Shown here: positions 24,001-39,000 of the stretch, piece by piece | How the letters are laid out: each line of letters opens with the position of its first letter | How positions within the stretch are numbered: position 1 is the stretch's first letter | Source: Symsagittifera roscoffensis | Lineage: Eukaryota; Xenacoelomorpha; Acoela; Convolutidae | Assembly (NCBI RefSeq): GCF_963678635.1 | Contig: NC_087071.1 | Coordinates: 1,540,537 to 1,604,536, forward strand | DNA length: 64,000 nucleotides | Direction: 5' to 3' | Made by a program: the position numbers and the translations under genes | The notes under the pieces: model-generated | Database searches by the model: none | What the model saw: the letters and a program-made list of their open reading frames with translations, nothing else | What the model was told of the DNA's origin: nothing

Positions 24001-27000
24001 AAGCAAACTTACATTTTTGAAATAGAACGAACTGAAATGGCTTTACTTCGATAAATCAGAACGAACAGAAATAGCTTTACTTTGATAAATCATTCGACCT
24101 TATTTGAAGTTTGTTCATGGTACCTGATGCTGCGTAGAAAAAAATCTACAAAATCTGTCTGATCAAGTTTAAAATCGGTTTGGTCTTCAAGTACAAAATT
24201 CTGTTTGGTCGTCGGTTACTAAATACAAATTTAATGCAGTAATTAAAAAATATCTTCCGATGTGCTGTAAACAGAAAGTACTTTAGAGCATGCTGTAAGG
24301 CTTTTATGTGGAATCCACTGGCTTTTGAGCACAAAACTGTGCTGACTTTTTCATCAATTTTGCCAAGTAAAGTTGTTTCGACCGTGAGCAAACAGTAGCA
24401 AAAATTATTGATGTCCAGATAAACCTCAAACCGTCTCAAGTACTGCAATAAAACCTCAATTACCTTTTTGACTTTATTGATGCAGCCAAAACATAACAAA
24501 ATATCGAGTTTTGTTTCAATTTTCCTTACATTTTTTAGGTCAAGCATAAGGTATACTTGCAGAATATCAACACGATTTTATATACAGAACTGTTTATACA
24601 ATTCTTTCATTTTTGGTCACACTTTTCATAAGCGGAGACATGTTTGCACATATCAGTTGATAACTTTTGGGATTGCTATGAAAGAAACTTAAGCTTTTGT
24701 TGAGATCTGTTTGGTTGAATTGCAGCTTTTTGCATAGCGGCTAAGCGGAATTTCGCAACACTTGCGATACAAACAAAACCACGAAGTCGAAAAACTCAAA
24801 TATATCCAAAATACTAGATGTACAAAGTTGTTCAGATGCTTGTCTCGAATGGTCTGAAACTGAGTTCATTTGAAGAACACATGCAAAGTAAATCAATTGA
24901 ATGTCAAACTAGCATTAGAAAAACAAAAGCAAGGAAGAACAAGGATAGCCAGTAACTGAGCAAGTAGCACAGAATGTTCCGACCATAGACTTATAGAAAA
25001 AAAAATTTCTAATAGAATTGTATTCTATTCTATTGTATTGTTTTGTAATGTATTGTATTGTTTTCATTAACGTTTTTTTTGGCGTGGTGTGATAAAAACG
25101 GTTGAACAAAAACTGGGGATTACGCATATTCGACAGCCATTTTAAGATAGGCAAAAAGGAAAACAAATTTTAAAGATAAATAAATCGAAAAACTAAAAAA
25201 AATGTTGATAAATTTTCGAACTTTTGAAAATTCTAATTCCATAAGGCGCTAAAAAAACTCAAAGTAAACTAATATTACCCAAATAAAACTAAGTTTTTAG
25301 GTTTTCAATAAAGCTATTGTAAGCTTTTAAGCAATTAAAATAAGACTGCTCGCTCGCTTTATTCGCTCGCAATAAGACGAAAAATGAAAAGATTTAAGCC
25401 ATCTCGACACTGGAAAAATTTCGTCATTTTTTTATGTGGTTCGAATCACGACTCTAAGGGCGCCTTTTATTTGATATATCATTCAACCTAGTCAGATTAT
25501 GATTTGTGGTACCTGATTTCGCGTTGAAAAAAAAATTAAAACTGACCCGAATACAAAGTTCCTCCCCATTTTCAATGGTCGGAACAAAATATATTAGTAG
25601 TTTCAGACCTTTTTTTTTCTTAAAACCATTTTGTCCGTAATAACAAAGGAAAGAGACAACAATTTGCACACCATATAAGCTTGGGAGGAACATTGTCTTG
25701 ATTTTTTAAACTATTTTTCTTCCAAGCAAAACCATCGCAATTGGACGAGTGGTACATCATATTAGAGCCCTTTCAGTGAAAATCGAACTTTCAAAACTTC
25801 CAAAAACTTTTGTGTTGAGAAGAACAGGTTCAAAATATATGATTTTTAGTCTAGCCGTGAACGAATGAGCATAAGCTCAGCTCTTATTTTAACCATGACA
25901 ACAAAATTTTACTGAAGTAAATTTAGTTTTCGAAGTTTCTTGTCGCGCCTTTTTAGGAATATACATTTAAAAATTAATTTATATATATATTTTTTCAATT
26001 TCTTTTGCTTCTCTATTGATTTTTTTGAAAAAACTGTAGTCGAATAATCCTTTCTTACTATTAGTAACAAATAGGCTTTAGATTTTTAGCCCTCTCATCA
26101 TACAAGGAATAAAAAAATTAAGGTTTTTAATATTGTGTTCGCAATTTTCTGTGCTTCTTCAACAGCAAACAGCTATCCTTGTTTTCGGATGCATTTAGCA
26201 TGCGTGTCAAAAATTAGCTTCGTTCATCAAAATAAAAAAGACTAACAGATTGATGACCAGGAAAGAAGTCTAATTTCCAATTACAAAACACACGTGTTAA
26301 CATCTTCAGATGGAAATCAACCATATTAAATGCTAAAAAAAAGTAAGACAAACCAAAGCGGAAATTTTCCCTGAACTACTTTAAGAAATACACCAACGAC
26401 GCAGCCCGAATAGTAGGCGTTTTAACCAAAATCATAAATAAACCAAAATCATGAATAATTGGAAAAACCGTCATGCATGGGGTGTTTTCAGATCAATTTT
26501 TGAGATTTAAATAAAAATTTAACCGTAATTTTTTAATACCTCAAAATGATATAGACTCACTCAGTTGATTCAACTTCTAAAAAACATATACCAGCGATCA
26601 TTTTTGATAAAATTATGGGGCTTTAGATTTTGCGGGTGGCGAGGTTTTCTGCATGGCGAAGTGCTGCGCGTTCAAAGTAGGTCCAAATTGATTTGAGGCA
26701 AGCTAATTGGTCATAATTTCATATAGACTATTGGAGACTATTTTGTTCTGCCAAAACGTGATCGAAACCAGTTGAAGGGCAGTCAGAACATCCATCAACA
26801 ATTTGCCCAAATATTTAATTATATTTCTGACTTTCGAAGAAAGCGACGCACTATATGGGCTATAAAGTGACGCAAGTTGTGTGCTTGGCGTTTTTTCTCC
26901 CTAGACAAATATCTATACAACTTCATCAGAAAGATATTGCCCTGCGCTGAAAATAAAAAAGGCATTTCCCTTGCGACTTTTAATGCGTAAGCGGCGAATT

Positions 27001-30000
27001 AAATTAATTTAAATCAAAAGGAGGTACTAGAAGCAAAACATATCATTTATTTTTCCGACTTTCGAAGAAAGTGACGGAATATTTTTTCTCGGGTGGTTTT
27101 GTCTTCTCCAGAAAATTTTCATTTTTTTACCTAGCAATTTTCAAGTGATTTATTTTCATATCATTCGAAAATTATTGTTTTCTTGAGCTCATTTTTGAAA
27201 AGATAATTCAGCTGAGATCGTACTTCGTTATGGGGGTTTCAAATTTGGGGGCTAATTTGTGATAATTCAAGCGCGATATATTTGGTGCTAATAACGCTCA
27301 GGCGGAGATTTAATCCGTCTTAGAAATTGTTCCTAATTCAATTGAAGCAAACTATTTAGTCTATTTGATACTTTGCTTCAAGCAAAATACATCACTTTAT
27401 TTATCACATAACATGTGGGGGATGATTTACAAAAAAATGCAATTTTTTGCTTTTTTGAAAATTTCATCAGTTTTTTTATCTTTCTTTTAATAATCCATAA
27501 ATCCTAAAAGGCAGTTAAAACATTCATAGGTACGCGCTGATACGACTAGTTTTGTTTTTTACATATAATTAAATTTAGAAAACAAAATTGTATCATTTTT
27601 TTATTACTAATGTAGGGTTGATTTAATTTCTCCAGTGTTTTTCTTATCACGAAGAACCCTTAAAACTCGTTATTTAGAGTCAAATTAGCAAATGCATGCT
27701 CTTTTCAATTCCAAAAATGAATTGATTTCTTGAGTTCTTAACAGAATTATTATTATCAACTGATTGTCTGATAGCATGAACCATATCGGAAGCACAAGAG
27801 ACTAAATCGAGGCCTCGTTTATTTTTCATTGACGTCATTCGTCTCGCTAGGAAGAAGACGAGGACAAAAGAGCCAACGAGCAACCCACCAAGCTGCATCA
27901 ATTGTCATTTAAAGCGCGGTCCCTTTAAAATTTCCAAAAAAAACTAGCTTATTTACTTTGAACCAGTAAAAAAGTCAGTCAAGGGCGGATTTAGTCAATT
28001 AGCTTATCGTATTTTAGCAAATAAGAGTTGCATTTTTTTTCCAATTAAATCCTTTTGATGTTAATCCAGTTCAAGTCTTTGATTTGAAGGTTTTTCTCGG
28101 GCCTTTACTTGGCCTTTCGTCTTTTTTAGTTCAAGTTTGCAATAGATGGTTTTACAAAGTGAAAATCTACGATATTTTTGTTGTTAATCGTGATTCATAT
28201 TTTTAACATGGAAAAAAAATTTGAATGCAGTTCGGCTTTTATTTGAAAGTTGTTCTTATTTTTCGAGTTCATGAAGAGGCTGTTTTTTATTTTAGGTCCT
28301 ATTTATTCAGCTATTCATAAGTTTTTATTTAGCTTCTATTTAAGAGTGTTTTTTATCGGGGAGGCTCTCTTAACAAATACGATAGTGTTTACGGGATTCG
28401 AAACAAATAAGTAATGTTTTGTTTTTCAAAGTTTTCATTAAAGTAACGAATTAACTTGAATAACATTGCGTCTTTTTAATTCTTTCGGAGAGTTGAAAGA
28501 TGAAAATGGCTAATATCAGAAAAATTCGAGCACCAAAAAAGTCTGCAAAAATATCAAGTTGTAAAAGGAAACGAAAAAATAAAAAACAGAACTTTAAAAA
28601 CGTGAAATTGTAGGGTTCAGTTCTTAGATTATTTCTGAGACAAAGGCGAAGCGGAGCTCGCATCACTTGCGTTAAAACGCAATTACAGCATTGCAAACTA
28701 GCGAATAGAAAATAAAACTGAAATAACAACAGAAAATACATTTTTTATTTAAAAAGCCAGCATTAAAACAACATTTAAAAAACTTTTACGGACCGGCTAC
28801 TAAGCGGACAATGCGTAGGTAGATGAAAAGGTAGCCCATTGAACCAAAAATAAGAAATTACTATAAGAAGTTAAAGTCATAAAAAATTTTGAGAAATTCA
28901 GTTTTAAAACCTTGAAATTTTGCAAGACAGACTATCTGATTTTTTAACCAATCTTTTTTTTCACACAAATCAAGGTAAAACAGCCGATAAAACATAACCC
29001 GAAAACAATTTGGCGGAAAAAAAGCTTTTAAAAGAAAAAAAAACAACAGCAACGGATAGCCGGTTACTGTGCAAGTAGCACAGAATGTTCCGACCTTCGT
29101 CTTAAAAAATTACAACATTTTATTTTCAAATTAAGCTCGCTTCTTCGGTGTGGTGCGATAAAATGATCATAACGATAAACTAGAGCTTAGGCATTTTCGA
29201 CAGTCTTAGAAAAACACGCAAACTGAAAAACAAAAAATCAAGCGCTAAAATGCTGAAAAAACTTACTTTCCTGAAAAAAAAAGTTGTTACGGCTTGAATT
29301 CAGCTATTGTAAGCTTTTAAGCCATTAAAATAAGCTATTGCAAGCTTATTTATTCGCTCGAATTAAGACGAAAAATCTAAAATTTCAAACCAGTCTTTCT
29401 CAAAACTGGGAAATTTTTTCAAAACTTTTAAATGTCGTTCTAATCACGACTGAAAGAGCTTTATAATAATATATCATTCAACCCAGTCCGATGATTATTT
29501 GTGACACCTGATTTTGCGTGAAAAACAAAAAATTAAAAAGCACAAAAAAAAATAATAAAACACCCACCGAATACAAAGTTACTCCCCATTTGCAATGGTC
29601 AGAACAAAAAACAAAGTCAGGGCTATTAATTTTATAAGTTACAGGAATACATCAAAAACACTTGCATGTGCGATGAAAAATACTGACAGCACAAGAAAAC
29701 TCCCCGATTGGGCAACTGAGCCGACAAGACAAGCAGACAAATGAAAATCCGGCAATTCAATTTTTCGCGGAAACAAATTTTCAATTTCATACATACTAAA
29801 AAAACAAGGTTAGGTCGGGACTCGAACCCCAGACATTAGGTAGTGCGAAAAGAGCAGTGAAAAACATGTAAAGGAAATTCTTTTCTAGCTCCACCACCAA
29901 CCGTCATCATCATATGCTGGGAGAGAATGTCCACTGGAACTGAGATGGTTTGTCCGACCAGCGAGGCCAGAGCACCGGCTGTGATATTCTGAGCAGTCCT

Positions 30001-33000
30001 TCCTCCTCCTACCGATCTAATAAAAGTCTGAATATAATAATTAGGTAATTTGATAACTTGATTGAAAAATGATAAGGTGAATTACCAGTTAGAATACAGG
30101 TTGGAGGAGATTCAAACAAAGCTCGCCGCGGTCAAGTGTAGAGGTATCATATTAAGGCTCTTCCAGCTGAGATTCGGATTCCAAAAATATCGCAGTCCAA
30201 GTTATCTCAGTGTTCGGTAAATGGGTCAGATTTTTTTTTTCATTTTTCAGGCTTTTTCACACGATGATCTTGAATTTCTTATGTAATTTTGCGGCACAAT
30301 ATTTCACTTCAGCTGTTATCTCTAAATTCTTGCCACCCAGTAAGTAAATCGGGAGTAACCTCCCACTCACACAGACAAAAAAAAAGAGCTTCCAATCACT
30401 TACGATGCAACGAAAGCATACCATTGCAAGCTACTAAATGGTCAGTGAGATGAAAAAAACTAAGTGGAAAAAAACTGGAAATACTAAAAGCTCTATCAGA
30501 GAAAAACAGACGAGAAACACAACCACTAGCAAAAAGCACACTTTTGATATTTTCCGAACATTTACTAAGCGAACAACACGTCGGTAGATGCCAATCGATC
30601 CGAAAACAAAAATAGCAAAGGAAATTGTCATAAAAATCAACATTTTTTGGAAAAACGAAAAAAATTCATTCTCAGAAAAACAGACGACAAACACAACCAC
30701 TATTAATAAGCACGCTTTTAGTATTTTCCAAGTGTTCACTAAGCCACAACACGTTAGAGGCCAATTGATCCGAAAACATTAAAAAAACGAAAGGAAAGTT
30801 GTCATAAAAATTCAATTTTTTTTGATATACGAAAAATTCAATCTCTGAAAAACAGACGAGAAACACAGCGACTAGCATAAAACAAGCTTTAAGTTTTTTT
30901 TAAGCGCTCACTAAAACTACAACTCGTAATCAAACGCCAATTAATCCGAAAACTATAGGTCAAAGGAAATGGTTCTCATTTATAAAAGCGATCAAAAAGT
31001 TTGAACTTTTAACATTTATACTACCAGCCGAGCTGGCTTATTAAAAACATGAATTATCACCTTTTATCCTCATATAAATGCAAGAGAAGTTCACTAAACG
31101 GACCAAACAAGAGACGAAATCAATTGAAACCGATGAAACAAGAGCCGATATCTTTTTTGCCGAATAAAAATTCTAAGAGAACAGGAAAAATACCAGTCAG
31201 GTATAGTAATTATGAAAAACTACAGGAGCTAATGAACGACATTTAAGACTATAATGTAAACTGGTTACAGTGCAAAAAAAATTGTGGGTGGAAATTAAGC
31301 CGAGAAACTATAAGTCGACAAACTATAACACGACTAATCAATATTTCCCGGAAACAAAATTTGAGACACTGAAAAAAAAAACGTGAGGCTGGGACTCAAA
31401 CTCCTGACCTTCGGTCTCAAAAACAATTTTATTACCTCCAGGCCAAGTGCGATGAGGCCTCGAAGTTGCTAAGGTTCGATAATAAATCAACAAAAAAAAT
31501 CAGCAATACCAATATAAGAGTCTTCACTAAGTTCATTACTCTTAAAAATTTAACTATTGATTCTCAAATTGGGCAAAATTCATCCAAATTTATTTAGAAA
31601 ATTAAATTCCATTTTAGAAACTAGATGTCGATCACGTTTTTTGTGAGCTTCACAGTTTTGCTGTTCGTTATTAGAGTTTGCCTTCCTTTTAACAAAACTG
31701 AACTAAAAAATCATAGGTCACACCGCGAAAAAAAAACAAATTTCAGCGTGAAGAAAAAAACATGACGATGAATGCAAATTGTGTAAGTCGTGATAGCTTC
31801 TTTGTTACGCCAATTGATTTTTCTGTTTTTTGTTACGCCATTTTAATATATCAGCGAAATTTTTGAGCAGGTTCAAATTACACTGATTCCACGGCTTCAG
31901 TGTACTATAATATAAACACAGTCAGTGCACAACAAAAGTGCGGATTTCATACACAAATATTTTACATTATTCACTAAAATCCATGGATTCCGCGGGATTC
32001 GTCCCAAAAACGTAAGTTGCGGAGTCCGTGACTTCGTAGTATTGACACCACGTGCCGTCATTGCAGATGTTTGGTGACGGATTCAGTGTTTCCGGAATGG
32101 TCACAGTTCACGCAACAGGTTCCTAAGAATCTATGTAAAACAACAGCCTGTGCCCGGAATCCGTCTATGCTATGCAAAAGTTTGCTTTGCAAAAAAGCAA
32201 AAAAGACACACCTACACTTCGTAATGAGAGTCTTCACTGCGTTAAAGACTTTTAAAAACAGAAAAAAATCAACACAATTCTGATACCTTCTTAACAAAAA
32301 TTTTGACCAAGTATATATGGGAGTAAAATAAAATCCCGATTTTGATAGCGTAGGGCATGCAGTTAATTTTCAGCAAAAATACGGAAAGTGAGTCAGCGCG
32401 AATTATGAAATATTACTGGAAATTGCCACTATATGCAAAACAGAGCAACATTTCAGACTGCAATGCACAATTTTTGATACACAGTAAAAAAAAACACTTG
32501 CAAACATCTACACGTTGCTATAAAATTTTAACGATATTTAAAGAAAAAAAACTTTTAAAAAATATACTGCGGACGAAGCTGTTCTTTTCAGACACATACA
32601 AAAAAGGCAAAAGAGATCTTTAACGTTGAAAGAAAAAAACATGTCTGAAAATGAAAAACGAATTTCTGATAGTGAAAACCAATCAACAATGAGGGCAATT
32701 TAAAGTAGATAAAAACCAATGCGTTTAATCTGTCAAATAAAATTAGAGCAGCAGACACAGTGAAAATGAAAATGAAGTTGGATTGGCGCAAAAAGACTGG
32801 AAACTGTAAAAGAGCAAGAATCGAAACAACGTTTCGTGTTTGAGATTTACCACAGACAGTTATCGACATTTGACTTTCAAATTTGGCGGTCAAACGATTA
32901 TTTTGCCAATTAATTATCTTAGTTTCTGCTGCCATAATTGTAAGCGTAGTTTGTCAATATAGTGTAGCAAACAAACCAAACTGCTTTAAATGATAACCCA

Positions 33001-36000
33001 ATTAGTAATTGATGATTGTTTTAGTAGAAGTTGAACTTACCTGACCCAGTGTTTACTGTACTCGTATGTTAGAATGTAGCAACACCCTGAGAAAGCACTG
33101 GCCATGTAGACACTGAATCCACGGTACAGTCCAGAGACTCCTTCTGATTTGAGGATCTTGCGGAATGCATCGCGCCCATTCAAGTATCCGGCGCCTGAAA
33201 CACAACCACAAACAGTTCACACCACACAATTCAGAGGCACAAGTATCATTTGTCTGAACCATCAAAAAACAGCTGCTAATTGGATCAGAAGGCTATTCTC
33301 CTCCAGCGCGAAGGAAAAGTCATCAAAGCCATTTAAAATGTCCAACACTGACATTTTTTATCGTTTATTTTCTTCGGATTTGTAATTCATGAATTCCGAT
33401 TGGTTGACAATACTTTCGTACATTCGGTCTTTAGTACATGAAGGACCCTCAACCCTCCCCCTCCCCCCGGGTTATACTACTTTATCACATAACTTGAAAC
33501 AAATACTCAGGGAGCAGTGACTGTACTTAAGATAGTTCATGCTATTTGCAGTGGAATATAAATTGAAATAGAAACTGAAAACAAATTGAGCAAATTCATA
33601 GAAAAATTGAACAAAAAAGGGACTTATTTTAATAATGAAGCCTGACTTTATAATAAAAGCCATTGGCACAAGTCAAATCTTTTTGGCGTTGGTACGACTG
33701 TCAATTTTGTGTTTTATGACTAAAATTACGTCTATGTGCCAATATAAGCTGTTGTAAATTGTATTCAAATCCGATCAATTAATTGAAAGTCGAAGGAAGA
33801 AAGAGAAATAATAGCTTTGAGCCATCGTTAATGGTTGAACATAGCCCATAGATAGAATTGTTAATGAATTCAAGGAAAATAACTAGAAAAAACAACCAAC
33901 AGGCAGCTGGGAAAAGAGCAATGAACTCGAAAAAAAACAAAAGACTGATTTTCTTCAATTTTTAGAGCTTCATAGAAAAGCATACATCAGTTGAAAGAGT
34001 CTTAGAAATTCAAAAAAACTTCATAAATCTTTTATGATTGCTAATTTTCCAAAAGGTCGAACCCAATTTGAGAAAACTTGACAAATAGATAAAATTTTAT
34101 CCCATTTTGAAAATGAAAGTCAAAACTCACTATCTCAACGTATGCGCTTTAATTATCCGAGAGGGTAATTCGCCTAAACTTCTCAATTAAAATTGAAGCG
34201 AACTTAGGAAAAAACCAGAAGCCAAACAATCAAGTCAAAGTGAGCCTAAAAACACAACCCCAGAAAGCGAAGATTTACATACCCGTATTTAAATTTAGGC
34301 CCATGTAAAAGATTATAACGGGTTACGATGAAGATTTTTTGGCGTTTATATTTGATTATAACGACCAATATTAGTTAATTAAAGGATTTATGACCGATTA
34401 TAATCGTTATACTTTCCAAGATATTATTATCTTTAACAATCAATTATAACTGGTTATAGTTCCTGTAAAAAAGTCTTAATATCGATTTTAACATCTTAAT
34501 TCGCTAAAAAGCTATCACACCAAAAACATCTCAGAATGGTTATAATGCTATCAATAACGAAATCACAAAACATCTTTCTTCTGTCACCTTTTGGTCCATC
34601 AGAAAAAAAGTTTTCACCACGAAAAAAAAGTTTCGTAGACATTTTTTCATATCAGATGAAAGATTCCAAGGGTAGGTAAAAAAATTCTAACGCTAAAACA
34701 AACTAAACATCAGAGTAAAATGTGTGCTTTTACTTTGATGGAAAAAAAATTGAGCATCATGAACAAAAAAATTAAGAGAAAAAAATCCATGAAAATGTTT
34801 TATATTTGAACTGATTTCAAAACTGTTACACTGTTTTCTTTTTCAAAACGTCACTTAAGCCAAGCTCTATGAGAAGCAAAAAATATATGCAACTGAGAAG
34901 CAAGATCGAAGACAAAATTGGCAAAAAAAGGAGTTTACTCGATCAAAATGGATTATATTTCGAAACAAAAAACAAATAAAATGCAATACAAATAACCAAT
35001 TATACTCGAACCCAATTTGAGAAAACTTGACAAATAGATAAAATTTTATCCCAATTTGAAAATAAAAATCAAAACTCACTATCTCAGCGTATGCGCTTTA
35101 ATTATCCGAGAGTGAAATTCGCCTAAACTTCTCAATTAAAATTGAAGCGAACTTAGCAAAAAAACCAGAAGCCAAACAATCAAGTCAAAGTGAGCCTAAA
35201 AACACAACCCCAGAAAGCGAAGATTTACATACCCGTATTTAAATTTAGGCCCATGTAAAAGATTATAACGGGTTACGATGAAGATTTTTTTGGCGTTTAT
35301 AATTGATTATAACGACCAATATTAGTTAATTAAAGGATTTATGACCGATTATAATCGTTATAATTTCCAAGATATTATTATCTTTAACAATCAATTATAA
35401 CTGGTTATAGTTCCTGTAAAAAAGTCTTAATATCGATTTTAACATCTTAATTCGCTAAAAAGCTATCACACCAAAAACATCTCAGAATGGTTATAATGCT
35501 ATCAATAACGAAATCACAAAACATCTTTCTTCTGTCACCTTTTGGTCCATCAGAAAAAAAGTTTTCACCACGAAAAAAAAGTTTCGTAGACATTTTTTCA
35601 TATCAGATGAAAGATTCCAAGGGTAGGTAAAAAAATTCTAACGCTAAAACAAACTAAACATCAGAGTAAAATGTGTGCTTTTACTTTGATGGAAAAAAAA
35701 ATTGAGCATCATGAACAAAAAAATTAAGAGAAAAAAATCCATGAAAATGTTTTATATTTGAACTGATTTCAAAACTGTTACACTGTTTTCTTTTTCAAAA
35801 CGTCACTTAAGCCAAGCTCTATGAGAAGCAAAAAATATATGCAACTGAGAAGCAAGATCGAAGACAAAATTGGCAAAAAAAGGAGTTTACTCGATCAAAA
35901 TGGATTATATTTCGAAACAAAAAACAAATAAAATGCAATACAAATAACCAATTATACTCGAACCCAATTTGAGAAAACTTGACAAATAGATAAAATTTTA

Positions 36001-39000
36001 TCCCAATTTGAAAATAAAAATCAAAACTCACTATCTCAGCGTATGCGCTTTAATTATCCGAGAGTGAAATTCGCCTAAACTTCTCAATTAAAATTGAAGC
36101 GAACTTAGCAAAAAAACCAGAAGCCAAACAATCAAGTCAAAGTGAGCCTAAAAACACAACCCCAGAAAGCGAAGATTTACATACCCGTATTTAAATTTAG
36201 GCCCATGTAAAAGATTATAACGGGTTACGATGAAGATTTTTTTGGCGTTTATAATTGATTATAACGACCAATATTAGTTAATTAAAGGATTTATGACCGA
36301 TTATAATCGTTATAATTTCCAAGATATTATTATCTTTAACAATCAATTATAACTGGTTATAGTTCCTGTAAAAAAGTCTTAATATCGATTTTAACATCTT
36401 AATTCGCTAAAAAGCTATCACACCAAAAACATCTCAGAATGGTTATAATGCTATCAATAACGAAATCACAAAACATCTTTCTTCTGTCACCTTTTGGTCC
36501 ATCAGAAAAAAAGTTTTCACCACGAAAAAAAAGTTTCGTAGACATTTTTTCAAATCAGATGAAAGATTCCAAGGGTAGGTAAAAACATTCTAACGCTAAA
36601 ACAAACTAAACATCAGAGTAAAATGTGTGCATTCACTTTGATGGAAAAAAAATTTGAGCATCATGAACAAAAAATTAAGAGAAAAAAATCCATGAAAATG
36701 TTTTATATTTGAACTGATTTCAAAACTGTTACACTGTTTTCTTTTTCAAAACATCACTTAAGCCAAGCTCTATGAGAAGCAAAAAATATATGCAACTGAG
36801 AAGCAAGATCGAAGACAAAATTGGCAAAAAAAGGAGTTTAATCGATCAAAATGGATTATATTTCGAAACAAAAAACAATAAAATGCAATACAAATAACCA
36901 ATTATACTCAATTATATTTGTACCCAAAAACAGATTGAATAATTAACATTTGATTGAAATGTTCGATAAATAATTTTAATATTTGAAAAAAAAGAGATTA
37001 AAATCGATTAAAAATTTATTATAATAATTTTTTTCTCAATTTTCTCAAAAATATTCGATTAGAAACGCTTAAAACTAAATGCAGGCCCTGCAATCATTTA
37101 GTTTTACAAAACTCATTACAAATCAATTCTCAATTTTCCAAGTTCAAAGAATGAAGCATATCAGTCTGTATTTTTTTTATTCAGGAAACATTTCGACTTT
37201 TTGAGAAAAAAATACTTTAAGAAAATACTTTTTAAGAGCCCAAAAAACAGCGATTCTTTTAAATCCAGAATTAACATCAAAAACGAAGAAAAAAAATACC
37301 ATAGTCGATAGAGGATAGTTCTCTGCATGGTTTTCGCAAAAAGAGGGTACCTCGCAAAAACTTGGAAGACAAAGCATATTTTGCAAAAGCATTGAAAGAT
37401 CATTCAGGAAATTATAGGAACACGAAAATCAAAACTTGAAAGCTATTTCTAAATAATTACTTTCGATATAATTTGGATTTAAGTTGGCATCACTTGAACT
37501 ACTAAAAGGTCAATTAGCTTGAGATGTTTTGTATGTTGTGTTCAAATGAGTATGACCGAAAAGATTAATTTTCATTCCCTTTATATTGCACGTTATATTC
37601 AAAACAGAAGCCTTTTTTTAAATATTTTCTTTACTTCATTTATTAAAGTACTTTTTACACTACTTGGTTGTTCTAAATCCACAAGTTGAGAAAAAAAGAA
37701 CAAAGTTATTCTAATTGCTTCATCCACATCAAATTTTAATCTTGTTCTTAAAACGTCCTCAAAGCTTTTCCATTAGGATTAAAATAACACTTTATTCAAA
37801 TGAAGCTATTTTCATATTATCAATCTTTCCCATAATAGAAAAAGCATTTTGAAGGCATTCGGTTGACTTGTGTCATTTCGAATTGCACTATTGATGGGAA
37901 AAAATTGCATTCAAATTCCATACAAAAGAAAAACAATAACATCTTTATGAATTTCAATTATATTTAAAAACTTTAGCGGAAAAGGGATTTTCGTTCAAGC
38001 CCCGAGGATAGGATTTATTCAAAAATTACAAAAATAAAGACACTTATTGTTTGCAGACGGTCTTCAATCAGTAAAAATTTGTGAATGCGTTCCAAGGTGA
38101 ATGGGTCAACACAACACGTAACTTCAATCAACCTCAAAAAAATTAAAAATTAACTGCGGAACAAAAAAATCCGATTGCTGTCTACATAGAATAGAACTTC
38201 CTTTTCACAATAAAAAGTTTGAAAACCCTCAAAAATTGTCTGCTGTTTGCTTAAATAACAGTCGTGTACCGAATTTAAAATCTAAACTGGATTAAATATA
38301 GTTCAATTAGTTCAAATATAGAACAATCTGAGCGGTAGATTATAGTCTAAATTCAGAAAGTCAAAAACAGACACGTTGTTCTCAAAACATGATTAATTAG
38401 AGTCCGCTACCCTATTTTCATTAACTCACTTCATTACTTTTCCCTTCTTAATTTTCTAAATAAATCTTGATTGTGAATTTTTCCTATTTCAAATAAAAAA
38501 AACGTTCAGCAAATTTTCAATTACTTTGAAAATTGTCTGTTTTTTTACAATATCAAGATTAACCAATTAGCAATATGACTATTTTTAGGTGTAGCTAACA
38601 AAAAGGAAGCTTTCTTCTGTCGCAGAAAACGGGCACCAAAAGCGCCGAAAGTATGCGAGAATTTCTTACAATTAAATTGAGTCATCCCAAAATTGATCCA
38701 AATTCAGAGAAGTTGATACTGTGAAAACATTTGTTTTCATCGACTGGGAATAAAATTGAGGCTAAGCGCCGAGCATTCAACAAAAAGGCGGTAAACTGAG
38801 TTTAATTGAGAAACATCTCTTCCAAAAAGCTGATTAAAAATGGGACATGACGTGGTACAACTTTCAAAGCGACTACAGACACCGCGAGCAATTTGATGAA
38901 CTCACGATTAATTTATTCAATTTAACTTTAAACAAATCAAATCAAAAACAACAAAAAAACTGCGCGAAAAAAACAAGAGTACCTGATTTCTGCAAAAGTA

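Noticed and set aside
24146-24547. 133-codon minus-strand frame
   Set aside because: Composition-driven Leu/Phe/Lys content, no domain and no splice or promoter context.
34867-36031. Identical 70-codon hydrophobic frames
   Set aside because: Identical only because the 950-bp DNA unit is repeated; Phe/Cys-rich reading of A/T tracts.
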